Positions 42,591-52,228 of a DNA stretch of 64,000 nucleotides are shown in pieces. Within the stretch, counting starts at the first letter, position 1, and each line of letters starts with the position of its first letter. The translations under genes and the position numbers were made by a program. The notes under the pieces were generated by a model. It saw nothing but the letters and a program-made list of their open reading frames with translations, ran no database searches and had not been told where the DNA came from. This DNA comes from an uncultured Bacteroidales bacterium (lineage in GTDB: Bacteria > Bacteroidota > Bacteroidia > Bacteroidales > UBA932), in assembly GCA_947305645.1 (NCBI GenBank), contig CAMZEC010000005.1, positions 1 through 64,000 of the forward strand, given 5' to 3'.

Positions 42591-44405
42591 TTACCAGATG
42601 TATGTCCTGCGCTCAGGAGGCAGGTAAAGCACGTTGTTGCGGTCCACGTCGTACAGGTCGTACCACATATCGGTGTTCATCACCACTCCGTTGACTCTGT
42701 TCCGGCAATGGGAATGGATGTCTGAAGACATTATTACGGACAACTTTTCCGGGCTGTATTTGATATTGTAAAGATCGGCATAGGCCTCATAGAACTTCTT
42801 GAGCTGCTTTACATACTCCTCTCCGTTATAGCCTTGCTCGAGCAGATATGTCTCATAAGCATCCCGGGCTATCAGGAAACCGCCGAGGTCGGAGATATTC
42901 TCAGTAATCGTGCGAGCGCCGTCACCGTAAACGCCAGGATATGCCACGGGGTCATATTCCAGAGAATTATAGCATTTGATAAGCTTGTCCTGCCTTTCCT
43001 TAAAGGCCATTTGGTCCGCTACCGTCCACCAGTTTCGGATGCGACCCAGGGCATCATACTTTGCACCTTCGGAGTCGAATCCGTGAGTCATCTCGTGGGC
43101 TTCCACCGAAAGTGCCGCCCACTGGCGGGCCTCCGAAACGGACGGATCCACATTGGGCGGAAGCATCATCGCCGGGAGAATCATTATGCTGTTGTATTCG
43201 CGCCTGTAATTGGCATTCACGACAGACAGGTCGGCCACATCCAAGCTTCCGTCAGACTTCTTCGTAACCAGGGTAAGCTGTCCGCTGAGTGCGTCACGGG
43301 TGCCGATCAGATTCTTCATAAGACGGAAATCGCTGCGTTTAAGGATATTCACAGCTTCCGCCATGGACTCGCACTTGCTGAGGTCCGGCAGACAGTCATC
43401 GTACCATTTATCTGGAGATCCGGCAAAGACCAGCATCTTGTCCAGCTTGTCAAGCGCATTGTTGCGGGTGGTTTCGCTCATCCAGTCCAGATTTTTGATG
43501 CGCTTGCGGAAAGCCTCACGAAGCTTCTCGATACGTTCAATAAAGTGTTCTTTCAACTGAGGAGTGACGTATTTCTCAGCCAGACGGCAGGAAAGCTCGT
43601 AACCCACACAGCTACGGGCCATGACTTTGGCGGTTTCTACAGTCCAGTCGCTTTTTTTAGCAGCGTTGTACCGCGCCAGACCTTCTTCGCTCACAAACGG
43701 ATAGAACTCTCTCCAGCCCGCATTCCAGAAAGCGGCATACTGATCCGGCCCCACGCTTCTCAGCACCCCCAATAACGTTAACGTCATATCGTTGTAATAA
43801 AGGGTGGAGGGGTCCATTCCCATGCCTTCACATATCCAGTCGATTTCTGTCTTAACAGAAGCGTCCAAATCCTGGTATGAGTACTTATATGCGGAATATT
43901 TTTGGCTGAGCAGTCCTATAATCCGGCCGTCTTTCCAGTCGTTGCCAAGGGTCAAGGGTATCGTTAACGCACCCTCTGTAATCAACTGCCCTACGCCGCG
44001 GTAGAAGCCTTCGCGGGTATCCGGAACCGGATATTTTGCAGCCAGTCCCACCAAATATGCCTCGGCGGCTTCCCGGTGCCCGTAAATCTCATCCATCAAC
44101 TGGAAAAATCTTGTCAGCGAAGGATCGCCGTCTATAGTATTCTGTACCATCTGGTCCATTACAGGAGCAATACTGTACAGTCCGCCAACGGCATCCTTCG
44201 CGGGAACAGGAGTTTTGTCCTGCCACGCTCCGTTGCAGTAGCGGAAGAAATCGTCTCCCGGGTCTACGGACAAATCCTTGTTGGCATCCATAGGAAACGG
44301 CAGGGGGTCAACAGCAGACTCCGGCCACAACGCTTCACAGGAAGAAAAAAGGGGAAGACAAACGACTGCGAAAGCCAGCGCCTTCAAAAACATACGGTTT
44401 TTCAT
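42591..44405 (-). CDS. M13 (neprilysin/PepO) family metallopeptidase lipoprotein
   Basis: 604-aa lipoprotein (lipobox LFSSC) of zinc peptidase family M13. The zinc motif HEMTH lies in SVEAHEMTHGFDSEG, and the second ligand motif ENISDLGG follows about 60 residues later; the N-terminal GDDFFRYCNGAWQDKTPVP is typical. The end (DIHSHCRNRVNGVVMNTDMW) resembles but diverges from the usual D-x-H-x-P-x-x-x-R-V-N-G. It is shorter than typical members of about 670 aa. Probably cleaves peptides at the periplasmic or outer face. Overlaps sufD by four bases, an unexpected partner. Confidence 0.9.
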   Translation of the reverse strand: MKNRMFLKALAFAVVCLPLFSSCEALWPESAVDPLPFPMDANKDLSVDPGDDFFRYCNGAWQDKTPVPAKDAVGGLYSIAPVMDQMVQNTIDGDPSLTRFFQLMDEIYGHREAAEAYLVGLAAKYPVPDTREGFYRGVGQLITEGALTIPLTLGNDWKDGRIIGLLSQKYSAYKYSYQDLDASVKTEIDWICEGMGMDPSTLYYNDMTLTLLGVLRSVGPDQYAAFWNAGWREFYPFVSEEGLARYNAAKKSDWTVETAKVMARSCVGYELSCRLAEKYVTPQLKEHFIERIEKLREAFRKRIKNLDWMSETTRNNALDKLDKMLVFAGSPDKWYDDCLPDLSKCESMAEAVNILKRSDFRLMKNLIGTRDALSGQLTLVTKKSDGSLDVADLSVVNANYRREYNSIMILPAMMLPPNVDPSVSEARQWAALSVEAHEMTHGFDSEGAKYDALGRIRNWWTVADQMAFKERQDKLIKCYNSLEYDPVAYPGVYGDGARTITENISDLGGFLIARDAYETYLLEQGYNGEEYVKQLKKFYEAYADLYNIKYSPEKLSVIMSSDIHSHCRNRVNGVVMNTDMWYDLYDVDRNNVLYLPPERRTYIW

Positions 44406-44980
44406 AAAGTATCAGATTCTTCGATACCGGCCCGCAGAAGCACCGGAGCCAGGAACGCCTCGACTTGCATACGGCGGGCTTCCTCCTCAGGGATGCCGCG
44501 GGAACGCATGTAGAACAGTTCTTCGGGATTAAGGTAGCCGGTGGTGGCGCCGTGCGAGCACTCCACGTCGTCGGCATAAATCTCCAGCTGCGGGCGGGAC
44601 TCGGCGACGGCCGTCTCCGACAGCAGCAGCGAATGGTTCTGCTGGTGAGCAACAGTGCGCACTGCATCCTGGGCCACGTACACGAGGCCGTTGAAGGATA
44701 CCTTCGCGCTCCCGCCGACGACGCTCTTGAAGAGCTGCTCGGAGCGGCAGCCGGGCACGTTGTGGCGGACCACCACGTTAAGCTCCACCTGCTCGGAGCC
44801 GCTGCTGAGGGAGGCTCCGGCAAGATCCAGCGAGGCCCCGGGGCCGTCCAGATCGATCTCCAGCGACAGCCGGCAGCTCTCGCCCTCCGGCACCACCAGC
44901 GTCATCTTGAGCGACTCTCCGGCAGCCAGCCGCAGGAACGACGGTACAGCGTCGCGACCTATGACAAATACGCTATCCAT
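44402..44980 (-). CDS. sufD: SufD-like protein, very short
   Basis: 192 aa, whereas SufD is usually about 400-450 aa. Only the C-terminal half is present: a short beta-helix part and the family end QNHSLLLSETAVAESRPQLEIYADDVECSHGATTGYL, then EELFYMRSRGIPEEEARRMQVEAFL (quoted in pieces), including the conserved His of the SHGAT motif. It would pair with SufB on SufC dimers during Fe-S cluster assembly. No N-terminal part is encoded upstream, since sufC overlaps its start by 8 bases. The compact form may be a lineage trait; a start at MDSVFVIGRD is the only good ATG. Confidence 0.85.
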   Translation of the reverse strand: MDSVFVIGRDAVPSFLRLAAGESLKMTLVVPEGESCRLSLEIDLDGPGASLDLAGASLSSGSEQVELNVVVRHNVPGCRSEQLFKSVVGGSAKVSFNGLVYVAQDAVRTVAHQQNHSLLLSETAVAESRPQLEIYADDVECSHGATTGYLNPEELFYMRSRGIPEEEARRMQVEAFLAPVLLRAGIEESDTL

Positions 44981-45722
44981 CGATGCTGTCGTAACCTTGG
45001 GTTTCTATCTGCTGCACGAGTTCGGCACCGCCGGTGGCCACGATACGGCCGTTCTTGAGCACATGCACCACGTCCGGCACGATGTACTCCAGCAGGCGCT
45101 GGTAGTGGGTTATGACGATGGATGCCGTCTGCGGCGAGCGGAGGCGGTTGACGCCGTCGGCCACAATGCGCAGCGCGTCCACGTCCAGGCCGCTGTCGGT
45201 CTCGTCCAGGATGCTCAGGACGGGCTCCAGCATGGCCATCTGGAATATCTCGTTGCGTTTTTTCTCGCCGCCGGAGAAGCCCACGTTCACTTCCCGCTTG
45301 GCGAATTCGCCCTTCATCTGCACGAAGGCCATCTTCTCCTTGAGGAGCTTCAGATACTCCGCCGGCTTGAGCTCGGGCAGACCTGCTGCCTTGCGGCGCG
45401 CATTCATGGCAGCCTTCATGAAGTTGGTGATGCTCACGCCGGGAATCTCCATGGGGTACTGGAAACTCAGGAAGATGCCGGCCCAGGAGCGCTCCTCCGG
45501 GGCCATGGCCAGCAGGTCGCGGCCGTCGTAGCTAATCGAACCGGACAGAACTTTGTAGTCCGGCCGGCCGGCGAGTACCGAGCTGAGGGTCGATTTGCCT
45601 GCGCCGTTGGGGCCCATGATGGCATGCACCTCGCCACGGCGTATGGTGAGGTTCACTCCCTTCAGTATCTCACGCCCTTCTATTCCGGCGTGGAGGTCCC
45701 TTATATCAAGTAAAGTATCCAT
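44973..45722 (-). CDS. sufC: Fe-S assembly ATPase SufC
   Basis: 249-aa ABC-type ATPase that drives the SufBCD scaffold in iron-sulfur cluster assembly. Walker A GPNGAGKST, signature FSGGEKKRNEI, Walker B LSILDETDSGLDVDAL and H-loop ITHYQRLLEY are all present; the Glu-Thr-Asp-Ser-Gly pattern is characteristic of SufC. Start taken at the ATG one base after the stop of the GH97 gene; a TTG upstream in frame was not used. It overlaps sufD by 8 bases. Confidence 0.96.
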   Translation of the reverse strand: MDTLLDIRDLHAGIEGREILKGVNLTIRRGEVHAIMGPNGAGKSTLSSVLAGRPDYKVLSGSISYDGRDLLAMAPEERSWAGIFLSFQYPMEIPGVSITNFMKAAMNARRKAAGLPELKPAEYLKLLKEKMAFVQMKGEFAKREVNVGFSGGEKKRNEIFQMAMLEPVLSILDETDSGLDVDALRIVADGVNRLRSPQTASIVITHYQRLLEYIVPDVVHVLKNGRIVATGGAELVQQIETQGYDSIDG

Positions 45723-45723
45723 C

Positions 45724-48342
45724 TTATTGTTTTTCAATTACGTCCAAAAGCACTTTCTCCATCACCTTATATCCGTCCAGGTTGGGATGTACGGCGTCGA
45801 TCCTGTACCGTGCGTCCATGGAGCCGTCCTCTGCGGCCAGCGCGGCATGGTAGTCGGCCAGGAGAAGTTCATGCTCCGCAGCGTAGGCCTTGATGAGGGC
45901 GTTCAGCCGGTCTATCTGAGGCCTTGGGTCGCCTATACGCTTGCGCCAGCCTATCTCGCCTGCCGGGCAGACGGTGCAGAGAATGGGCTTGATGCCGTTC
46001 AGCTGCGCCAGTTCCACCATGGAGACAATGTTACGGAAGGCATTTTCTACGGAGATGTAGCCGTTGTTGCGGGCAATGTCGTTGATGCCTATGAGAAGGG
46101 CCATGTACTCCGGATTCAGTTCGATAACGTCCGGGCGTATGCGGGACAGCAGCTCAGCTGTGGTCTGTCCGCTTATGCCGCGGCCGGCGAAGTTGTGCTC
46201 CGCGAGCCACTGGGGGTCGAATGCGGCCCAGTTCTGGGTGATGGAGTCGCCGAAGAGCACCAGCCTGGGGCTGTCGGTAATCTGCGCGTTGCTCTTCTCG
46301 TACCAGGAGAACTTGGCCCAGTCCTTGTCGGTCTTGCTCCACTGCTCCGGCTGCTTGCGGATTACCGCCGCCCAGCCGCCTCCGGGGGCCATCTTTACGG
46401 TCACCTTGCCGTCTGCCGGGAAGTCGAGCCACAGGTGCCTGTAGTCCCTTGCAGCCTTGTCGGCGTTGACGCCGTCGCAGAAGATCTCGACGACGGAGGC
46501 GTCCTTGATGCACGAGAGGTCGAGGGTGAGCTCACGGGCGTTCCAGTCGGTGATGGCGCCCACGTACCATACATCCCCCTTCCTGCGGGCCTCGGCCACA
46601 TATTCACCGGCCTTGCCATCCAGGGCAACTGTCTCGTCCCACACGGTGGGCACGCCGGCGATGAACTTGAGGCACTCGGGCTCCTTCATATAGTTGGACG
46701 GGGAGTCGCAGAGCATGGTCAGATGGGCGTCGAAGATGATGTACTCCGCAAGCTGGCGGCAGCGGGTGCCCTGGGACATGCCTTCGGTGTTCACGCTGCG
46801 GAAGTTGGATTTGGTGGCGTTGCGCATTGCGCCCTGGGTGTAGTCGCAAGGACCGGCGACCAGGCGCACGAAGGGTATGGTGGTCTCGTATGTCACGAGA
46901 TCGAGCTCCGGTTTGCCCCACTTGACGTTCTCCAGGCCGTACACGCCCTCGAAGTTCACCACGTTGGGCCAGGTGCGCTGGAGGCCCGCCGGCTTGAAGG
47001 CGCCGTGAAAATCGAGCATAAGGTGATAGCGGGCGGCTGTCTCCGCGGCGCGGCGGTAGAAGTCCACCACTATCTGGTCGTCGCGGTCCATGAAGTCCAC
47101 CTTGAAGCCCTTGACGCCCATGGCGGAGTACTCCCGGCAGGCACGCTCCATGTCCTTGTCGAACGCCCACCATCCGGCCCACAGAATAAGGCCCACACCC
47201 CTTTCCTGAGCATATTTGCAGAGCATCGGAAGGTCGATTTCCGGCACCACCTGGAAGAGGTCGGCCTTCTTGTTCACGGCCCATCCTTCATCCAGAATAA
47301 CGTACTCGATGCCGTTGCGGGAGGCAAAATCGATATAGTACTTATACGTGTCGTTGTTCACTCCGGACTTGAAGTTTACGCCGTACACGTTCCAGGCGTT
47401 CCACCAGTCCCAGGCGACCTTGCCGGGGCGCACCCAGCTGAAGTCCTGCCCCGCTTCCGGCTCGCGGCCGAGCAGCCACGGCAGGTCGCAGGCAAGCAGG
47501 TCCTTGTCTTCCCGGGCAACTATGACGATACGCCAGGGGAAGGCCTCCGAAGCATCCGCCTTGGCGATATAGTCTTCGCGCGACTTGATTATGCCCTGCA
47601 GCATGTTGTGGCCGCCCTGCTTCACCTCTTTGGGATACGGGGCGAATACCCCCTCCAGAGCCGTGTCGCCGTCTTCGTTGGACAGGAACATGCCGGGATA
47701 GTCCAGCAGGTCGCTCTCCGTGATGCAGACTTTCATGCCTGCCGGGGCGTCCAGGGTGACGGGGAGGAAGGCCAGGCGGCCGCTCTCCCATTTGCTGAGC
47801 TCCGTAACCGTATAGGTGGATTCGAAGGAATTGAAGAACTGGCCTTCGTAGCCCTCGCCGCGCCTGCGGACGTAGGGGATGAAGCCCCTGGAGTCCTGCC
47901 CGAAGCGGAAGGCCGCCTCCTCCGACACCACGTTGAACGGGGCCTTGCGGTCCGCCACGAAGCGGTAGGCGGCGCCGTCGTCATAGGCACGGAAAACGAT
48001 GCTGTAGCCCTTGCAGCGGAGCGTGAGCTCGTTGCATGCCTCATGCACCCGGGCCTGACGGTAGACCACCGGGGTGACGTTGCGGTCGACGCTGGCGCGG
48101 ACGGCCTTGCGGACCTTCACGTCACGGCCGAACACGGTGCCATCGTCCAGGGTCAGGGACAGGGCCGAAGGCTCCAGCACCTTCGTGCCGTCCATGGCTA
48201 CGGCCCACGTCGTCTGCGTTCCGGCAGATACCTCCACCTCCAGCTTGCCGGAAGGGGATTGCAGCTTGTAAACCTTCTCTGCCGCGCTCAAATCAAGAGC
48301 CATGCAGGCGAACAGGACCGTCAGGATGAGTTTTCTATTCAT
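45724..48342 (-). CDS. GH97 glycoside hydrolase fused to SGNH/GDSL hydrolase
   Basis: 872-aa secreted two-domain enzyme with signal peptide [20 protein letters not shown]. Residues about 20-655 are family GH97 (VAWDWWNAWNVYGVNFKSG, ILDEGWAVNKKADLFQ, GFKVDFMDRDDQ), of which the DFMDRD motif recalls the retaining alpha-galactosidase-type members. Residues about 690-872 are an SGNH esterase with all blocks: LFGDSITQNW, GRGISGQTT, GINDIARN and DAVHPN. Such esterases deacetylate glycans, so the pair could remove acetyl groups and sugars from one substrate (inference). It overlaps pnuC by 8 bases and precedes sufC by one base, sitting inside the suf gene chain. Confidence 0.9.
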   Translation of the reverse strand: MNRKLILTVLFACMALDLSAAEKVYKLQSPSGKLEVEVSAGTQTTWAVAMDGTKVLEPSALSLTLDDGTVFGRDVKVRKAVRASVDRNVTPVVYRQARVHEACNELTLRCKGYSIVFRAYDDGAAYRFVADRKAPFNVVSEEAAFRFGQDSRGFIPYVRRRGEGYEGQFFNSFESTYTVTELSKWESGRLAFLPVTLDAPAGMKVCITESDLLDYPGMFLSNEDGDTALEGVFAPYPKEVKQGGHNMLQGIIKSREDYIAKADASEAFPWRIVIVAREDKDLLACDLPWLLGREPEAGQDFSWVRPGKVAWDWWNAWNVYGVNFKSGVNNDTYKYYIDFASRNGIEYVILDEGWAVNKKADLFQVVPEIDLPMLCKYAQERGVGLILWAGWWAFDKDMERACREYSAMGVKGFKVDFMDRDDQIVVDFYRRAAETAARYHLMLDFHGAFKPAGLQRTWPNVVNFEGVYGLENVKWGKPELDLVTYETTIPFVRLVAGPCDYTQGAMRNATKSNFRSVNTEGMSQGTRCRQLAEYIIFDAHLTMLCDSPSNYMKEPECLKFIAGVPTVWDETVALDGKAGEYVAEARRKGDVWYVGAITDWNARELTLDLSCIKDASVVEIFCDGVNADKAARDYRHLWLDFPADGKVTVKMAPGGGWAAVIRKQPEQWSKTDKDWAKFSWYEKSNAQITDSPRLVLFGDSITQNWAAFDPQWLAEHNFAGRGISGQTTAELLSRIRPDVIELNPEYMALLIGINDIARNNGYISVENAFRNIVSMVELAQLNGIKPILCTVCPAGEIGWRKRIGDPRPQIDRLNALIKAYAAEHELLLADYHAALAAEDGSMDARYRIDAVHPNLDGYKVMEKVLLDVIEKQ

Positions 48343-48934
48343 TTTTATTGAATTTTCGTTTCCAGCTGATCAGCGACCAGATGCCGTTGGCCAGGTACAG
48401 GGCGCTCACAATCGGCATCACATACAGACCGGCGCTGATGTAGAGCACAATGTTGGCAATGTTGACTATCATCCACATTATCCAGCACTCCCAGTATTTG
48501 CGGGCACTCAGGAACTGGGCCAGCAGGGTGAGCATAAGGATATAGGAGTCCAGCCAGGGCTGGGGATCAGGGGCAAAAACGTCCGGCCATTGAACGGGCA
48601 GCCACTGCAGAGCTTTGGCCCAAAGGGTGCCGCACAGGACCACCACGGTAAAGGCATTAACCCACTGCCACTTTTTCATCCTGCCGATACGCAGGTCGCC
48701 TTCGCTGTTTTTCTCTTCCTCTTTAGGATGCGTCCACCTCCAGTGCCCGTATGCGTTGATGGCAAAAGCCACCGGCTGCAGCAGCATGGCGCTGTAAAGA
48801 TGCTGGTGCCAGAAAAGGCTGAACAGGAATATGTTGTACACATACCCCACCCAGAAATTATACTTGGAGCCCCGCCCCGCCAGAAACACGCAGGACAGGC
48901 CAAGAACCGCGGAAACTATTTCAACCCAGCTCAT
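48335..48934 (-). CDS. pnuC: PnuC-family vitamin transporter
   Basis: 199-aa inner membrane protein with about seven hydrophobic segments and the family end [24 protein letters not shown] followed by [15 protein letters not shown] (in parts); the W-x-x-W and N-x-x-N/Y pattern is typical of PnuC. Members import nicotinamide riboside, or thiamine in the PnuT group; no kinase gene (nadR or thiamine pyrophosphokinase) lies beside it to decide which. Overlaps sufB by four bases and the GH97 fusion by 8 bases. Confidence 0.88.
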   Translation of the reverse strand: MSWVEIVSAVLGLSCVFLAGRGSKYNFWVGYVYNIFLFSLFWHQHLYSAMLLQPVAFAINAYGHWRWTHPKEEEKNSEGDLRIGRMKKWQWVNAFTVVVLCGTLWAKALQWLPVQWPDVFAPDPQPWLDSYILMLTLLAQFLSARKYWECWIMWMIVNIANIVLYISAGLYVMPIVSALYLANGIWSLISWKRKFNKNE

Positions 48935-50376
48935 CCTACTGCCCCCTCCAGGGACACGCTGAGGAGCTTCTGAGCTTCAATTGCAAATTCCATGGGAAGG
49001 CGGCTTAGGACTTCTTTGGCGTAGCCGCCGACTATCAAAGCGGTAGCGTCCTCCGGCGAAATGCCCCTCTGGCCGCAGTAGAACAACTGGTCGTCGCTGA
49101 TCTTGGAGGTCGTGGCCTCATGCTCCACCACCGCCTGCGGGCAGCGGTTCATGATGACGGGGAAGGTGTGCGCGCCGCAACGGTTGCCTATAAGCAGCGA
49201 GTCGCACTGGCTGAAATTGCGCGCCCCCACGGCCCCGGGGTTCACCCTGACGAGCCCGCGGTAGCTGTTCTCACTGTGCCCGGCGGAGATGCCTTTGGAG
49301 ACAATCCTGCTGCGGGTGCCGCGGCCGATGTGTATCATCTTGGTTCCGGTGTCCGCCTGCTGATAATTATTGGTCATAGCGACGCTGTAGAACTCCGAAG
49401 AGCTGTAGTCGCCCATGAGCACGGTGCTGGGGTACTTCCAGGTGACGGCGGAGCCCGTCTCCACCTGCGTCCAGCTGAGGTGCGAGCCCGCACCTCGGCA
49501 CAATCCCCTCTTGGTCACGAGGTTGAGTATGCCTCCGCGGCCCTCGGCATCTCCGGGGTACCAGTTCTGCACGGTGCTGTACTTCACATCGGCGTCTTTC
49601 TCGACGATGATTTCCACCACCGCCGCGTGCAGCTGGTTCTCGTCGCGCATGGGGGCGGTGCAGCCCTCCATGTAGCTAAGTTTCGCCCCTTCGTCGGCCA
49701 CGATGAGCGTACGCTCGAACTGCCCCGTGCCGGCAGCGTTGATGCGGAAGTAGCTGCTCAGCTCCATGGGGCACTCCACTCCCTTGGGCACGTAGCAGAA
49801 AGAGCCGTCGGAGAAGACCGCCGAGTTCAGGGCGGCGAAGAAATTGTCGCCGGCTGGCACCACGGACGCCAGATACTTGCGCACCAGCTCCGGATGCTCG
49901 CGCACCGCCTCGGAGAAGGAACAGAAGATTATCCCCTTGTCTGCCAGCGTCTTGCGGAAGGTGGTGGTTACGCTTACGGAGTCGAACACGGCATCCACAG
50001 CAACCTCCTTGCTCTTCACGCCGGCGAGCACTTCCCGCTCCTTCAGGGGTATGCCCAGCTTGTCGAAGGTCTCCATGAGCGCCGGGTCGATTTCCGTAGG
50101 GCGCTCGCTGTCCTTCTTGGGGGCGGCGTAATAGATAATGTCCTGATAGTCAATCTTCGGCAGCTTAAGGTGGCCCCAGTGCGGCTCCTCCATCTTCTGC
50201 CATTTGCGGAAGGCGTCCAGGCGGAAGTCCAGCAGCCACTGAGGCTCCTGCTTCTTGGCGGAAATCAGCCGTATGATGTCCTCGCTCAAGCCTTTGGGCA
50301 CATACTCCTGCTCGACTTCCGTTACGAAGCCTTCCTTATACTCCTGCCTGGTGAGGTCTTTCAGCAGCTCATCCAT
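48931..50376 (-). CDS. sufB: Fe-S cluster assembly scaffold SufB
   Basis: 481-aa scaffold protein of the SUF system, normal length. Landmarks are [25 protein letters not shown] near the middle (in part), [41 protein letters not shown] and the C-terminal [24 protein letters not shown]. It builds the nascent cluster with SufC and SufD. The ATG at 50376 overlaps the psuG stop by 8 bases; longer in-frame starts lie inside psuG and were not used. The next genes are pnuC and a GH97 fusion, and sufC follows only after these. Confidence 0.96.
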   Translation of the reverse strand: MDELLKDLTRQEYKEGFVTEVEQEYVPKGLSEDIIRLISAKKQEPQWLLDFRLDAFRKWQKMEEPHWGHLKLPKIDYQDIIYYAAPKKDSERPTEIDPALMETFDKLGIPLKEREVLAGVKSKEVAVDAVFDSVSVTTTFRKTLADKGIIFCSFSEAVREHPELVRKYLASVVPAGDNFFAALNSAVFSDGSFCYVPKGVECPMELSSYFRINAAGTGQFERTLIVADEGAKLSYMEGCTAPMRDENQLHAAVVEIIVEKDADVKYSTVQNWYPGDAEGRGGILNLVTKRGLCRGAGSHLSWTQVETGSAVTWKYPSTVLMGDYSSSEFYSVAMTNNYQQADTGTKMIHIGRGTRSRIVSKGISAGHSENSYRGLVRVNPGAVGARNFSQCDSLLIGNRCGAHTFPVIMNRCPQAVVEHEATTSKISDDQLFYCGQRGISPEDATALIVGGYAKEVLSRLPMEFAIEAQKLLSVSLEGAVG

Positions 50377-51283
50377 TGGCAAGACATTTTGCCACCTCGG
50401 AAGCGAGGCGGGCGTTGTTGAGCACAAGCTGTATATTGGAGGCGAGCGAGTCGCCGCCGGTGATATCCTTCACGCGTGCCAGCAGGAAGGGAGTGGTCTC
50501 CTTGCCCTTGATACCCTTCCGGGCGGCCTCGGCAATTGCCTGGTCGATGGCGGCGTTGATTCGGTCCGGGTCCATGGAGTACTCCTCCGGGATGGGGTTG
50601 GTGACCAGCATGCCGCCGCGAAGGCCCATGTCCATCTTGGCACGGAAGGCGTCCGCCACCTCCTCCGGCGTATCCAGGCGGTAGTCCACCTTGAAGCCGC
50701 TGCGACGGGTGTAAAAGGCCGGCAGCTCTTCGGTACCGTAACCGATTACCGGCACACCCTTGGTCTCCAGGTACTCCAGAGTGAGGCCGAGGTCAAGGAT
50801 GCTCTTGGCGCCGGCGCAGATAACCATTACGGGCGTCTGTGCCAGCTCCTCCAGGTCGGCGGAAATGTCCATGGTGGTTTCCGCTCCGCGGTGCACGCCT
50901 CCTACGCCGCCGGTGGCGAACACCTTGATGCCCGCCATGGAAGCGATAATCATGGTTGTGGCGACCGTGGTGGCTCCGTCGAGCCCGCGGGCCACGAGCA
51001 CCGGCAGGTCGCGACGGGAGGTCTTGGCCACCCCTCGCCCCTTCTTGCCCAGATACTCGATTTCAGCCTCCGACAGACCGGCTTTCAGGCGGCCGCCTAT
51101 GACGGCTATGGTCGCCGGCACGGCTCCGTTCTCACGAATGGTCTTTTCTACCCTCAGGGCCGTCTCCACGTTCTGCGGGTACGGCATTCCGTGTGATATT
51201 ATAGTGGATTCCAGAGCCACGACCGGGCGTCCGTTCGCCAGGGCCTCGCGCACCTCCGGATGTATATCCAGATACTTGTTCAT
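50369..51283 (-). CDS. psuG: Pseudouridine-5'-phosphate glycosidase
   Basis: 304 aa from the ATG at 51283. It splits pseudouridine 5'-phosphate into uracil and ribose 5-phosphate. Family landmarks: [17 protein letters not shown] at the N terminus, [37 protein letters not shown] (metal and phosphate site) and [12 protein letters not shown]. Divergent from psuK, with paired -7 elements at 51305 and 51335, and with a uracil permease downstream of psuK. It also starts the minus-strand chain leading to sufB, which it overlaps by 8 bases. Confidence 0.95.
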   Translation of the reverse strand: MNKYLDIHPEVREALANGRPVVALESTIISHGMPYPQNVETALRVEKTIRENGAVPATIAVIGGRLKAGLSEAEIEYLGKKGRGVAKTSRRDLPVLVARGLDGATTVATTMIIASMAGIKVFATGGVGGVHRGAETTMDISADLEELAQTPVMVICAGAKSILDLGLTLEYLETKGVPVIGYGTEELPAFYTRRSGFKVDYRLDTPEEVADAFRAKMDMGLRGGMLVTNPIPEEYSMDPDRINAAIDQAIAEAARKGIKGKETTPFLLARVKDITGGDSLASNIQLVLNNARLASEVAKCLANG

Positions 51284-51304
51284 AAGTAGTGAATTTCTTG
51301 CTTG

Positions 51305-51312
51305 CAAATATA
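51305..51312 (-). promoter_or_regulatory. TAnnTTTG -7 element for psuG-suf chain
   Basis: The minus strand reads TATATTTG, 21 bases before the psuG ATG; probably the promoter for the whole eight-gene chain. Confidence 0.55.
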
Positions 51313-51334
51313 ATTCTTTTTAGGGGAAAATGCC

Positions 51335-51342
51335 TATATTTG
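51335..51342 (+). promoter_or_regulatory. TAnnTTTG -7 element for psuK operon
   Basis: TATATTTG ends 6 bases before the psuK ATG at 51349, predicting an almost leaderless mRNA. Confidence 0.6.
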
Positions 51343-51348
51343 TGTGCT

Positions 51349-52224
51349 ATGAAGATTATCGTCATCGGCGGCGCAAACATCGATATCTGCGCCACAACCG
51401 CGGGGCCATTCGTGGCCAAAGATTCTAATCCCGGCACCGTACGAACCGCTCCCGGCGGCGTAGGACGCAACATCGCCCACAATCTCGCACTTCTCGGAGA
51501 CGACGTAAGCCTCATCACCATTTTCGGAGACGACAACTTCGGCCGCATGCTCAAGGACAGCTGCAAGCGGCTGGGCATAGACACGTCCCTGAGCGAGACC
51601 CGCAGGGGCGCCCGCAACGCCTGCTTCGTGAGCATCAACGGCTCCGACGGCGAGCTGCTGGGAGGCGTGGCCGACATGGCCGTGACGGGCCTGATGACCC
51701 CCGAATGGCTGGAGAGCCGCCTGGGCAAGATCAACAAGGCGGACGCCGTGGTGGCCGACGCCAACATCCCCGCCGACACCCTCAGCTTCCTGGTGGGCAG
51801 CTGCATGCCTCCCCTGTACATCGACGCCGTCTCTTCCGCCAAGGTCGCACGCCTGAAGGAGGCCCTCCACGAGACCCGCCTGTCCGGCGAAAAGGTCTTC
51901 GCCGTGAAGCTCAACCGACTTGAGGCGGAGGTGCTGCTCCCGCAGGACGGAAGCCTCGACAGCAAGATACAGCGGCTCTACGTGAGCATGGGTTCCGAGG
52001 GCGTGGTTGTGCGCGAAGACGGGGAACAGACGCAGATAGAAGCGCTCCCGGCACACGGAATCGTGAATGCCACGGGAGCCGGAGACGCCTTGCTGGCCGG
52101 CATAGTGCACGCCGGTCCGGACGCCCCCGCCGTAGATGCGGCACGCTTTGGCCAGGAGTGCGCCCGCTGCTGCCTGCAGTCGCCCGACGCGGTGAGCGAT
52201 ATGATAAAAACGTTAAAACTCTAA
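51349..52224 (+). CDS. psuK: PfkB-family kinase, probable pseudouridine kinase
   Basis: 291-aa sugar kinase of the PfkB/ribokinase family. N-terminal motif VIGGANIDI and GGVGRNIAHNLALLG and the C-terminal anion-hole motif NATGAGDALLAG with the catalytic Asp are clear. Pairing back-to-back with psuG argues that it phosphorylates pseudouridine to the glycosidase substrate; by sequence alone another nucleoside or sugar would be possible. First gene of the plus-strand salvage operon, followed after 4 bases by the uracil permease. The ATG at 51349 sits right after the promoter; an upstream ATG was rejected. Confidence 0.88.
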   Translation: MKIIVIGGANIDICATTAGPFVAKDSNPGTVRTAPGGVGRNIAHNLALLGDDVSLITIFGDDNFGRMLKDSCKRLGIDTSLSETRRGARNACFVSINGSDGELLGGVADMAVTGLMTPEWLESRLGKINKADAVVADANIPADTLSFLVGSCMPPLYIDAVSSAKVARLKEALHETRLSGEKVFAVKLNRLEAEVLLPQDGSLDSKIQRLYVSMGSEGVVVREDGEQTQIEALPAHGIVNATGAGDALLAGIVHAGPDAPAVDAARFGQECARCCLQSPDAVSDMIKTLKL

Positions 52225-52228
52225 TACA

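Noticed and set aside
51284-51307. Upstream TTG start for psuG
   Set aside because: It lies within the promoter element; the ATG at 51283 gives the usual N terminus. The same reasoning applied to lgt, sufC, the sigma factor, CotH-like and TolC genes.
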